A program made the translations under genes and the position numbers. From positions 1 through 7,387 of the forward strand of contig CALEKV010000226.1 of the NCBI GenBank assembly GCA_937902525.1: a stretch of 7,387 nucleotides of DNA. Direction: 5' to 3'. This DNA is from an uncultured Candidatus Saccharibacteria bacterium (lineage in GTDB: Bacteria > Patescibacteriota > Saccharimonadia > Saccharimonadales > Saccharimonadaceae). This document shows, one piece after another, positions 1-4,274 of the stretch. Below the pieces are notes generated by a model. That model saw nothing but the letters and a program-made list of their open reading frames with translations. It made no database searches and was not told where the DNA came from. Positions within the stretch are counted from its first letter, which is position 1, and each line of letters opens with the position of its first letter.

Positions 1-347
1 CACACACCTACACCTCACAAGGTGGCATCGCCATACAGCTTGATGACTGGATAGACCAAAAAGTCATAACCAGTCCCGCTACAATTACAGGTAAAGTTCC
101 CGGTAATTGGTCGTTCGAAGCCTCATTCCCCATTGAGCTACAAACCAGCGAAGGCCACAGTTTAGTCAAGGCACCCGCCACGCTAACTGGCAACTGGATG
201 ACTACGGATTTAGTGTCGTTTACCGCCACCCTTAGCTTTGACCCAACCAGCGCGGGCGATACCGGCTATCTAATCCTTCATAAAGACAATCCGTCAGACT
301 TAGCCGAAAATGATGATTCGGTGCACATCGAAATCCATTATAAATAA
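1..347 (+). CDS. Gmad2 immunoglobulin-like domain protein, C-terminal part (5' truncated by window)
   Basis: The frame is open from base 3 to the TAA at 345-347 and gives 114 residues without a start, so the gene begins outside the window. The peptide carries the typical course of a Gmad2 domain: a segment reading ITSPATITGKVPGNWSFEASFP, then a second GNW-type block (TGNWMTTDLVSFTATLSF), then a Gly-Tyr-Leu strand followed by HKDNPSDLAENDDSVHIEI. These blocks match my recollection of the family, a beta-sandwich module found at the C-terminus of exported or lipid-anchored bacterial proteins. The role is probably extracytoplasmic, but the N-terminal region and any signal peptide are not visible. 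It ends 4 nt before the stop of the convergent membrane-protein gene, with no room for a terminator. Family assignment is confident; function is not known. Confidence 0.85.
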   Translation, partial: HTYTSQGGIAIQLDDWIDQKVITSPATITGKVPGNWSFEASFPIELQTSEGHSLVKAPATLTGNWMTTDLVSFTATLSFDPTSAGDTGYLILHKDNPSDLAENDDSVHIEIHYK

Positions 348-351
348 CTTG

Positions 352-825
352 CTACGAGGCACGGCGCCTTGGCAGTTCGCGCATTGTTAACCAATATGAC
401 CACACAAGCAACGCACTAAACAGCACACTCCACCAGCCGCTATTAGTGGCGATGGTCCCGCCAAATATGCCAGATTCGACCGACATGCCCATTTTTATAC
501 TTGTCCAGATTGTTATTGCCAACCAAAGAACAGAGCCCACTAACCCGCTCCACATGCTGATGCGACGCATTTTGCCATTAACACGCATGGAAAGCAAGTA
601 GGGCAAGCTGCCTAATTCAAGTAGTGGCAACACAATTGCTAGCACCCACGCCATAGATGTACCGCCGGGCATGCGCATCATTTCAATCAATGCTGGAAAA
701 TCTTCAAATGTGAACAGCTGGGCCAACGCCAAGCACAGCATAACCATACCCAAAACAAACGCACGCCAATACGCCCGGTTGTGCTTAAACTCGGCCGGGA
801 ATATGGCTTTTATATATTCAATCAT
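352..825 (-). CDS. Four-helix integral membrane protein of unknown function
   Basis: The 157-residue product has four hydrophobic stretches at about residues 22-40, 58-80, 91-111 and 129-147, and a basic C-terminus (RELPRRRAS), which suggests that end is cytoplasmic. Helix 2 contains an acidic residue and prolines (LPLLELGSLPYLLSM). The overall size and the QLF-FEDFP / LPLLELGSLP pattern are loosely reminiscent of DoxX/MauE-type membrane proteins, but I would not assign that family without a profile search. The ATG at 825-823 has no Shine-Dalgarno sequence; a perfect TATAAT lies exactly 7 nt upstream, so a leaderless transcript is likely. The gene is monocistronic as seen here, separated from trmD by 258 nt and convergent with the Gmad2 gene. 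No catalytic motif is visible. Confidence 0.8.
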   Translation of the reverse strand: MIEYIKAIFPAEFKHNRAYWRAFVLGMVMLCLALAQLFTFEDFPALIEMMRMPGGTSMAWVLAIVLPLLELGSLPYLLSMRVNGKMRRISMWSGLVGSVLWLAITIWTSIKMGMSVESGIFGGTIATNSGWWSVLFSALLVWSYWLTMRELPRRRAS

Positions 826-832
826 GGTTATT

Positions 833-838
833 ATTATA
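833..838 (-). promoter_or_regulatory. -10 element of the membrane-protein gene, probable leaderless promoter
   Basis: The minus strand reads TATAAT followed by AATAACC and then the ATG at 825. With a normal discriminator, transcription would begin at or one base before the A of the start codon. No convincing -35 is seen at 16-18 nt upstream (CAATCA at best). The inference rests on the consensus -10 and the lack of any ribosome binding site. Confidence 0.5.
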
Positions 839-996
839 ACTTTGCTTAAGTGTAATGATTGTTGTAATTTTGTCCATACAGCTTGCGCTTTTTGCTGTTG
901 CTAGTTATAGTACTAAACAGCGAAGTTACAAAAACAAAAACACTAAAAAAATTGTTTCATCGCACTACGATATTTCCACCACAACAATATCTTTGC

Positions 997-1022
997 AATA
1001 CCCCGTCGTTTGATGGGGTATT
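997..1022. repeat. Inverted repeat, stem AATACCCC / GGGGTATT
   Basis: AATACCCC (997-1004) pairs with GGGGTATT (1015-1022). On the plus strand the stem extends through G1005-T1014 (wobble), T1006-A1013 and C1007-G1012 to a GTTT tetraloop, 11 pairs in all. On the minus strand the wobble becomes A-C, so the full stem is better in plus-strand RNA. There is no adjacent T-run. It may end trmD transcription weakly or belong to a small plus-strand RNA. Confidence 0.45.
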
Positions 1023-1048
1023 GACATTGAGTAACACTGACACACCCC

Positions 1049-1068
1049 CGCTGCATTGCATTGCAGCG
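1049..1068. repeat. Inverted repeat CGCTGCA / TGCAGCG downstream of trmD
   Basis: CGCTGCA (1049-1055) and TGCAGCG (1062-1068) form a perfect 7-bp stem with a 6-nt loop, 16 nt after the trmD stop codon. On the minus strand the stem is followed by a G-run, not a T-run, so it is not a canonical intrinsic terminator. It could act as a 3'-end stabiliser of the trmD transcript. Confidence 0.4.
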
Positions 1069-1083
1069 AGAGCCTTACCTTAT

Positions 1084-1734
1084 TTAGCCTTTTTGCTGTT
1101 TTTGGGCGCGCCACTTGGCAATTTGGCCATGGTTGCCACTTAGCAGGACCGAAGGCACCTGCATGCCTTCAAACAACTCAGGGCGAGTATACTGGGGGAA
1201 CTCCAAGGTTTTGCCATCGCTAAAGCTTTCAATGGCAGCACTCTGCTCGCCGCCCAATACACCCGGCACCAACCTCACAATACTGTCGATTATAGTCATG
1301 GCTGGTAATTCCCCGCCAGTTAAAACGTAATCGCCGACACTAATTTGTTGGTCAACAAGCGCTAAAATGCGCTCATCGTAGCCCTCATACCGCCCACAGA
1401 TAAATATGTACCCGTTATCAGTTTTTGAATAATCTTGCGCCAACTGCTGCCGCCAGCGCTGGCCGCGCGGCGTCATTAACAACACTTTTGCTCTGGGGTC
1501 ATTTTGCTTGGCCGCCATCACGGCATTCCATAGCGGCTCTATCATCAATAGCATGCCGTCGCCACCGCCGTACGGCGTGTCGTCCACCGTGCGACGCGGG
1601 CCAAGGCCAAAATCACGTAGGCTAACACAGCTAAGCTCTACTAGGTCATCCTTTTGCGCCTTCCACATCATGCTACTGCCGAACACACCCGTGAACATTT
1701 CGGGGAATAGCGTAATAACTTGAAATTTTTTCAT
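1084..1734 (-). CDS. trmD: tRNA (guanine37-N1)-methyltransferase TrmD
   Basis: The 216-residue product is a SPOUT-class (trefoil knot) methyltransferase that uses S-adenosylmethionine to methylate N1 of G37 in tRNAs with a G at 36, preventing +1 frameshifting. The family signatures are all present: ITLFPEMF near the N-terminus, RTVDDTPYGGGDGMLLM (48-64), LLMTPRGQ (85-92), ICGRYEGYDERI (112-123), the knot segment SVGDYVLTGGELPAMT (132-147), and YTRPELF with VPSVLLSGNH (182-202). Arg154 aligns with the E. coli Arg154, but the position of the general base Asp169 is Glu169 (AIESFSDG). The protein ends just after the IAKWRAQ helix and lacks about 40 residues of the usual C-terminal helical domain. 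The start at 1734 has no Shine-Dalgarno; TACAAT lies 7 nt upstream, suggesting leaderless initiation. No rimM is adjacent. Confidence 0.97.
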   Translation of the reverse strand: MKKFQVITLFPEMFTGVFGSSMMWKAQKDDLVELSCVSLRDFGLGPRRTVDDTPYGGGDGMLLMIEPLWNAVMAAKQNDPRAKVLLMTPRGQRWRQQLAQDYSKTDNGYIFICGRYEGYDERILALVDQQISVGDYVLTGGELPAMTIIDSIVRLVPGVLGGEQSAAIESFSDGKTLEFPQYTRPELFEGMQVPSVLLSGNHGQIAKWRAQKQQKG

Positions 1735-1741
1735 CTGTTAC

Positions 1742-1770
1742 ATTGTACTAGGTATTGACTTTTTTGTACA
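1742..1770 (-). promoter_or_regulatory. trmD promoter, probably giving a leaderless mRNA
   Basis: The minus strand carries TACAAT (1747-1742) and a partial -35, TGTACA (1770-1765), spaced by 17 nt. The -10 is followed by GTAACAG and then the trmD ATG, so the predicted start of transcription coincides with the start codon. It overlaps the plus-strand promoter of the small ORF. Confidence 0.5.
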
Positions 1771-1783
1771 GGTATGATATATG
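1755..1783 (+). promoter_or_regulatory. Promoter of the small membrane-peptide unit
   Basis: TTGACT (1755-1760) matches the -35 consensus at five of six positions. At 17-nt spacing the -10 is TATATG (1778-1783); an alternative TATGAT (1773-1778) has a better hexamer but only 12 nt of spacing. Transcription would start near 1790, giving a leader of about 60 nt before the ATG at 1851. The leader contains a TTACTC-TG-GAGTAA hairpin at 1802-1815. Confidence 0.5.
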
Positions 1784-1839
1784 TTAACTTTTCGGCTCAG
1801 GTTACTCTGGAGTAAGAAGCTGCTCCTGCCTGTTCAAAA

Positions 1840-1844
1840 GGGAG
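1840..1844 (+). promoter_or_regulatory. Shine-Dalgarno for the 63-residue ORF
   Basis: GGGAG sits 6 nt before the ATG at 1851, an optimal spacing. It is the main reason for accepting this small ORF as translated. Confidence 0.55.
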
Positions 1845-1850
1845 TCTATT

Positions 1851-2042
1851 ATGCCAAACACACTCGTAGCACTCGTATGCGTACCCGTGCTAATTCAGGC
1901 TTGCCTGTTTGGGGTAACGGTGGGCTTCGCAGCCCGCCTTGTCGAGCAGAGTCAACCCGCCTACCTCCATGTCGGGGTAACGGCATTCATGCTCGTCACG
2001 GCGATCGACACCGCAATCGCCGGAAACAAAATCAGAGGCTAG
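1851..2042 (+). CDS. Small two-helix membrane peptide, unknown
   Basis: I do not recognise this 63-residue product. It is almost entirely hydrophobic, with one segment at about residues 4-28 (ALVCVPVLIQACLFGV onward) and a second at about 38-58 (HVGVTAFMLVTAIDTAIAG), joined by a short polar linker RLVEQSQPAY and ending in the basic tail NKIRG. That layout fits a helical hairpin with both ends cytoplasmic. The motif GVT recurs at residues 22-24 and 43-45, encoded by a 10-nt direct repeat, GGGGTAACGG, at 1911 and 1974. The third codon positions are clearly richer in G+C than the second positions, as expected for coding DNA, and the start is preceded by a good Shine-Dalgarno. Against this, several stable hairpins fall inside the ORF (1867-1892, 1919-1938, 1999-2022), so a structured RNA is the alternative reading. 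Confidence 0.6.
   Translation: MPNTLVALVCVPVLIQACLFGVTVGFAARLVEQSQPAYLHVGVTAFMLVTAIDTAIAGNKIRG
1919..1938 (+). other. RNA hairpin inside the small ORF
   Basis: GGTGGGCT (1919-1926) and AGCCCGCC (1931-1938) form an 8-bp stem around the loop TCGC, with one wobble pair (T1921-G1936) that is only pairable in plus-strand RNA. The left arm is repeated exactly at 2141-2148 and is perfectly complementary to 2047-2054, so it could also pair with the element downstream. Confidence 0.5.
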
Positions 2043-2045
2043 GGC

Positions 2046-2153
2046 TAGCCCACCGAAAATAACTCACCGAACTGGTTTGACCTAGTTGAAAAGCATAGCT
2101 TTTCCCAGCTTACCAGAGTCCAGTTCAGGTAGAGCCTGACGGTGGGCTATTTT
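2046..2153 (+). ncRNA. Structured RNA element with multibranch fold, possibly ending as a terminator
   Basis: TAGCCCACCG (2046-2055) pairs perfectly with CGGTGGGCTA (2140-2149) over 10 bp, and the right arm is followed by TTTT (2150-2153). Inside lie GAACTGG (2069-2075) with CCAGTTC (2120-2126), a perfect 7-bp apical hairpin GAAAAGC-ATA-GCTTTTC (2088-2104), and a small hairpin TCAGG-TAGAG-CCTGA (2125-2139) that shares two bases with the second stem. This is a nested, three-way-junction-like fold starting 3 nt after the small ORF and ending 34 nt before the next gene. It could be a 3' element or terminator of the small ORF, a cis-regulator of the gene at 2188, or part of a longer ncRNA. I match it to no known riboswitch class. 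Confidence 0.45.
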
Positions 2154-2187
2154 CGTATCAGCCGTAATTTGATAAGCTAGTAATGAC

Positions 2188-2538
2188 ATGGAGGAGTTTA
2201 CCAACAAAAACAACGTTGCTAATAACACGGATGACATTATTTTACCTACTCAAAAACGGATAACACTGCAACCACTCCACAAGGATATCAGCTCTGATGA
2301 TGAGAGTGATTTACAGATTGCCGCCAGCCACGCCAACAGCACGCCTATTGGTAATATCACCAGCGACCGTGAGTCTACTGGTGACGAACAAGCCGCCGTC
2401 AACGCTAACCCCCAGAACAAGGCTACCAGCACACCGCCCATAGCAGCTAAGCCCAAACACCACCGAGTTTCATACCGATCAATTATTGCTATGACCCTGG
2501 TAATTGTCGCTTTGCTGATTGTTTTGTTATCCCGCTAG
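2188..2538 (+). CDS. Tail-anchored, largely disordered protein of unknown function
   Basis: The 116-residue product has a polar, low-complexity N-terminal part (1-88) rich in Asn, Asp, Ser, Thr and Ala, a basic patch (KPKHHRVSYR, 88-97), and a single hydrophobic helix at about 98-114 that ends two residues before the C-terminus. This is a tail-anchor topology, with the disordered region predicted in the cytoplasm by the positive-inside rule. The block RITLQPLHKDISSDDES (24-40) is the least repetitive stretch and may be a binding motif. There is no upstream Shine-Dalgarno; a GGAGGA lies just inside the ORF, but no suitable start codon follows it, so the ATG at 2188 is kept. It probably shares the transcript of the small membrane peptide and ends at the terminator at 2634-2673. 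I cannot assign a function. Confidence 0.7.
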   Translation: MEEFTNKNNVANNTDDIILPTQKRITLQPLHKDISSDDESDLQIAASHANSTPIGNITSDRESTGDEQAAVNANPQNKATSTPPIAAKPKHHRVSYRSIIAMTLVIVALLIVLLSR

Positions 2539-2591
2539 CGCCATCCCGCGTTAGAAATATCTCCAAAAAAACAGAGCAACTCCAACCTACC

Positions 2592-2616
2592 AAAAAACCC
2601 CGTAATAATACGGGGG
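2592..2616 (-). terminator. Intrinsic terminator of khpA
   Basis: On the minus strand the stem CCCCGTA-TTAT-TACGGGG is followed immediately by TTTTTT (2597-2592). It lies about 95 nt beyond the khpA stop. In the plus direction the same stem is followed by only G and TTT, so it terminates better for the minus strand. Confidence 0.85.
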
Positions 2617-2633
2617 TTTCTGACACATATAAG

Positions 2634-2673
2634 GCTCTCAAACCTATGTTGGTTTGCTCGCGTAGAGCTTTTT
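2634..2673 (+). terminator. Intrinsic terminator of the 2188-2538 gene
   Basis: GCTCT (2634-2638) pairs with AGAGC (2664-2668) and encloses the perfect inner stem CAAACC-TATGTT-GGTTTG (2639-2656), with a 7-nt bulge at 2657-2663. TTTTT (2669-2673) follows. The T-run lies on the plus-strand side, fitting the rightward gene. Confidence 0.65.
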
Positions 2674-2711
2674 GTTCTCGCAGTTCAAAGTATGTGTTGA
2701 ACTAATGTTTA

Positions 2712-3113
2712 TTATATATCTAGGTCGTCTAACTCTGCAAGCTCTTTACGTGATTTTTTTGCATAGTCAGACTCGTTATCCACAACTTCATCAGTTAAGT
2801 TGTCCACAGCCGCTGATTCGTCGGCCACAGCTTCAGATGATGCTTCAGCCAGGACTTCGTCTGGGTTGTCATTATTGACAATTTTTAAGTTATAACGCGC
2901 ACTGTTCTTCGTGCCAAGCGCCCTTAGCAGCGTGCGCAAACTTTGCGCGGTGGTGCCACGACGGCCTATCACGCGTCCCAAGTCTTCTGGGTTAACAGTC
3001 AGTGTCAATAGAACACCCTTTTCGTCAATTATCCGGTCAACGGTTACGTCATCCGGGTGCTCGACTAGTGATTTAACGATATATTCTACGAATTGCTGGT
3101 CAATGCTCGACAT
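2712..3113 (-). CDS. khpA: KhpA-type KH-domain RNA-binding protein with acidic C-terminal tail
   Basis: Residues 1-79 form a small bacterial KH domain of the KhpA (YlqC) family: FVEYIVKSLVEHPDDV at the start, a central beta strand LLTLTV, then EDLGRVIGRRGTTAQSLRTLL with the nucleic-acid-binding GxxG loop as G50-R-R-G53. KhpA proteins elsewhere bind many RNAs with the partner KhpB and affect cell division and envelope genes. The usual length is about 75-90 residues; this one adds a tail of some 54 residues, strongly acidic (repeated Glu, Asp, Ala, Ser, Val) with one basic patch, YAKKSRKE. The start at 3113 is fixed by a strong AAAGGAGGG (3126-3118) 4 nt upstream. A TATAAT at 3168-3163 lies 49 nt upstream of the start, so it is probably transcribed separately from the pilin gene before it. 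Confidence 0.9.
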   Translation of the reverse strand: MSSIDQQFVEYIVKSLVEHPDDVTVDRIIDEKGVLLTLTVNPEDLGRVIGRRGTTAQSLRTLLRALGTKNSARYNLKIVNNDNPDEVLAEASSEAVADESAAVDNLTDEVVDNESDYAKKSRKELAELDDLDI

Positions 3114-3162
3114 TATGCCCTCCTTTGTCTTACGGTCTTACTGTTTATATCGTACCTATTAA

Positions 3163-3168
3163 ATTATA
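3163..3168 (-). promoter_or_regulatory. -10 element of khpA
   Basis: The minus strand reads TATAAT immediately beyond the stop of the upstream pilin gene, preceded by TG. The -35 region, inside the pilin 3' end, is poor. Transcription from here would give a leader of about 43 nt containing the khpA Shine-Dalgarno. Confidence 0.45.
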
Positions 3169-3170
3169 CA

Positions 3171-3710
3171 CTAGCGGACTTTAACAACGTAATTAAAACC
3201 AGCTGTTTTAGCGGCAGTTTTGGTTGTAGCGTCCATATCACTGTTGTCGATAGCAGCTTGGTCAGCCCCTAATGTTTCCAGTTTTGCCACCAGGTAATAG
3301 TGGCTGTTGGTGGCTATCGTGTTGTAGGCCATGTACGCACTCCTAATATTCACTCTACACGCCGCCCCGGCGTCAGTCATGCTAACACATCCGCTGGGAT
3401 CATTCAGCTGCTTATTGGTATCGTCAAATGTCTTAAGGCAACTTGTGATAGAAGGGTTTGGGCTGTAGGTCAGTGTGGTATAGCCAGCCAGCTTGTTTGT
3501 GGTGTCGCCACAATTTGCACTCCACGTTTTATTTTGTACGGCGTAAATTTGGATTTGCTTGGCAAGCGATGATAAATCGTTTTTGCGGATGGCATCGCGG
3601 GCCTTAGCTTGAGCCTGGTTATAAGCAACAGTGACAATACTGGCTAGTATGCCGATTATAAGAATAACCACCATTAGTTCGACAATAGTAAATCCGCGGC
3701 GCTTAACCAT
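3171..3710 (-). CDS. Type IV prepilin-like protein
   Basis: The mature protein starts at the Phe of KRRG/FTIVELMVVILIIGI, a classical prepilin peptidase (PilD) site with Glu at +5, followed by the hydrophobic assembly helix (IIGILASIVTVAYNQ). The globular part of about 145 residues has four cysteines (NCGD, SCLK, GCVS, ACRV), so two disulfides are possible, and a C-terminal strand FNYVVKVR. It would be a structural unit of a type IV pilus or pseudopilus on the cell surface. Three in-frame ATGs exist at 3731, 3716 and 3710. I chose 3710 (MVKRRG, 179 residues) because an extended -10 lies exactly 7 nt before it and because it gives a short six-residue leader; the longest form would be 186 residues. 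No Shine-Dalgarno precedes any of them. The gene lies between rpsP and khpA, right after the rpsP terminator. Confidence 0.9.
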   Translation of the reverse strand: MVKRRGFTIVELMVVILIIGILASIVTVAYNQAQAKARDAIRKNDLSSLAKQIQIYAVQNKTWSANCGDTTNKLAGYTTLTYSPNPSITSCLKTFDDTNKQLNDPSGCVSMTDAGAACRVNIRSAYMAYNTIATNSHYYLVAKLETLGADQAAIDNSDMDATTKTAAKTAGFNYVVKVR

Positions 3711-3717
3711 TACCATT

Positions 3718-3726
3718 ATTGTAGCA
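3718..3726 (-). promoter_or_regulatory. Extended -10 promoter of the pilin gene, leaderless
   Basis: TGCTACAAT on the minus strand fits the extended -10 form TGnTAnAAT, which can work without a -35. It is followed by AATGGTA and the ATG at 3710. It overlaps two upstream in-frame ATGs (3731, 3716), which supports the shortest start. Confidence 0.55.
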
Positions 3727-3730
3727 TGCA

Positions 3731-3761
3731 AACAAACAAAACCGCCCCTTGTTGGAGCGGT
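3731..3761 (-). terminator. Intrinsic terminator of rpsP
   Basis: On the minus strand ACCGCTCC-AACAA-GGGGCGGT forms an 8-bp stem with one T-G wobble, followed by TTTGTTTGTT. It begins 21 nt after the rpsP stop. The wobble is a real pair only in minus-strand RNA, consistent with serving rpsP. Confidence 0.8.
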
Positions 3762-3782
3762 AATTTTTAACCAAGTTTATGT

Positions 3783-4145
3783 TTAGGCAGCTGTTTCAGC
3801 TGGTGCTTCTTCAACGACCGGTTCTTCTTTTGGCTGATTTTTACGCAGTTTATCAGCTTTTTTAGTGACAGATTGCTTCTTACCGTCAAATTGCTTAACC
3901 CATTTAGGTAAAGCAACACCGGCATCTTTTAGCAATTTAACCACCCGCGGAGTGGGCTGTGCGCCGTTATCAAGATATTTTTGGGCGGCTTCAACCTGGA
4001 TATTAGCTGCCTTAGTGTGAGGATTGTAGCTACCGACATAAGCGACCACGCGACCACTACTTGGGTGGCGATTGGCTTCTTGCACGGCCAAGCGATAGGT
4101 TGGGTAAGCTTTACGACCCAGGCGTTGCAAACGGATTGCGAGCAT
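3783..4145 (-). CDS. rpsP: Small ribosomal subunit protein bS16
   Basis: The 120-residue product opens with MLAIRLQRLGRKAYPTYRL, the standard bS16 start, followed by the SGRVVAYVGSYNPHT block and the helix ending in the conserved GAQPTPRVVKLLKDAGV. bS16 binds 16S rRNA in the body of the 30S subunit and is needed for its assembly. The core of about 85 residues is complete; a further 35 residues form a basic-then-acidic tail (KKADKLRKNQPKEEPVVEEAPAETAA region), longer than the E. coli protein (82 residues). The ATG at 4145 has AAAGGA about 11 nt upstream, a rather wide spacing; another ATG at 4156 is in a different frame. The gene has its own strong promoter (4198-4226) and terminator (3731-3761), so it is a single-gene unit. 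Confidence 0.97.
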   Translation of the reverse strand: MLAIRLQRLGRKAYPTYRLAVQEANRHPSSGRVVAYVGSYNPHTKAANIQVEAAQKYLDNGAQPTPRVVKLLKDAGVALPKWVKQFDGKKQSVTKKADKLRKNQPKEEPVVEEAPAETAA

Positions 4146-4197
4146 ATAAAATTCATTCCTTTACTTACACTTATACTTGTATCTTTAGTTCTTGCCC

Positions 4198-4226
4198 ATT
4201 GTACTTTAATTTAACAGATATGTCAA
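4198..4226 (-). promoter_or_regulatory. Strong sigma70-type promoter of rpsP
   Basis: The minus strand has TTGACA (4226-4221), a 17-nt spacer and TACAAT (4203-4198): a perfect -35 and a five-of-six -10. Transcription would start near 4191, giving a leader of about 45 nt. This is the best promoter in the window. Confidence 0.85.
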
Positions 4227-4255
4227 ACAACTACTACGGATACGTTCCATGTTAC

Positions 4256-4270
4256 AAAAAGGCGCCTTTT
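4256..4270 (-). terminator. Weak palindromic terminator after the large prepilin gene
   Basis: AAAAGGCGCCTTTT (4257-4270) is a perfect palindrome 4 nt past the stop codon, and the minus strand then reads a run of five T. As a hairpin it would be AAAAG-GCGC-CTTTT, a short stem, so termination may be partial. Confidence 0.45.
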
Positions 4271-4274
4271 AGCA

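Larger units (their letters stand above)
826..1083. other. Intergenic region with two hairpins between trmD and the membrane-protein gene
   Basis: No credible gene is present. The region holds the -10 of the membrane-protein gene (833-838), a plus-strand promoter-like pair (TTGCGC at 883-888, 17-nt spacer, TATAGT at 906-911), an A-rich stretch around 921-950, and two hairpins (997-1022 and 1049-1068) downstream of trmD. Neither hairpin is followed by a T-run in either direction, so no standard intrinsic terminator for trmD can be named. A TTG-initiated frame at 883-1143 crosses the trmD 3' end and looks spurious. Confidence 0.5.

Noticed and set aside
883..1143. Plus-strand open frame of 86 codons
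   Set aside because: It starts with TTG, has no ribosome binding site, covers two hairpins and runs antisense into the 3' end of trmD; the composition looks non-coding.
1785..2153. RNase P RNA or tmRNA, suggested by the many hairpins over about 370 nt
   Set aside because: The conserved RNase P cores (GAGGAAAGTC and ACAGAAA types) and the tmRNA ends (TTCGA loop, CCA end) are absent; a small ORF followed by a structured element explains it better.
3929..4156. Minus-strand frame starting at the ATG at 4156, closer to the AAAGGA
   Set aside because: It overlaps rpsP in another frame, and its peptide has no family features while bS16 is unmistakable.
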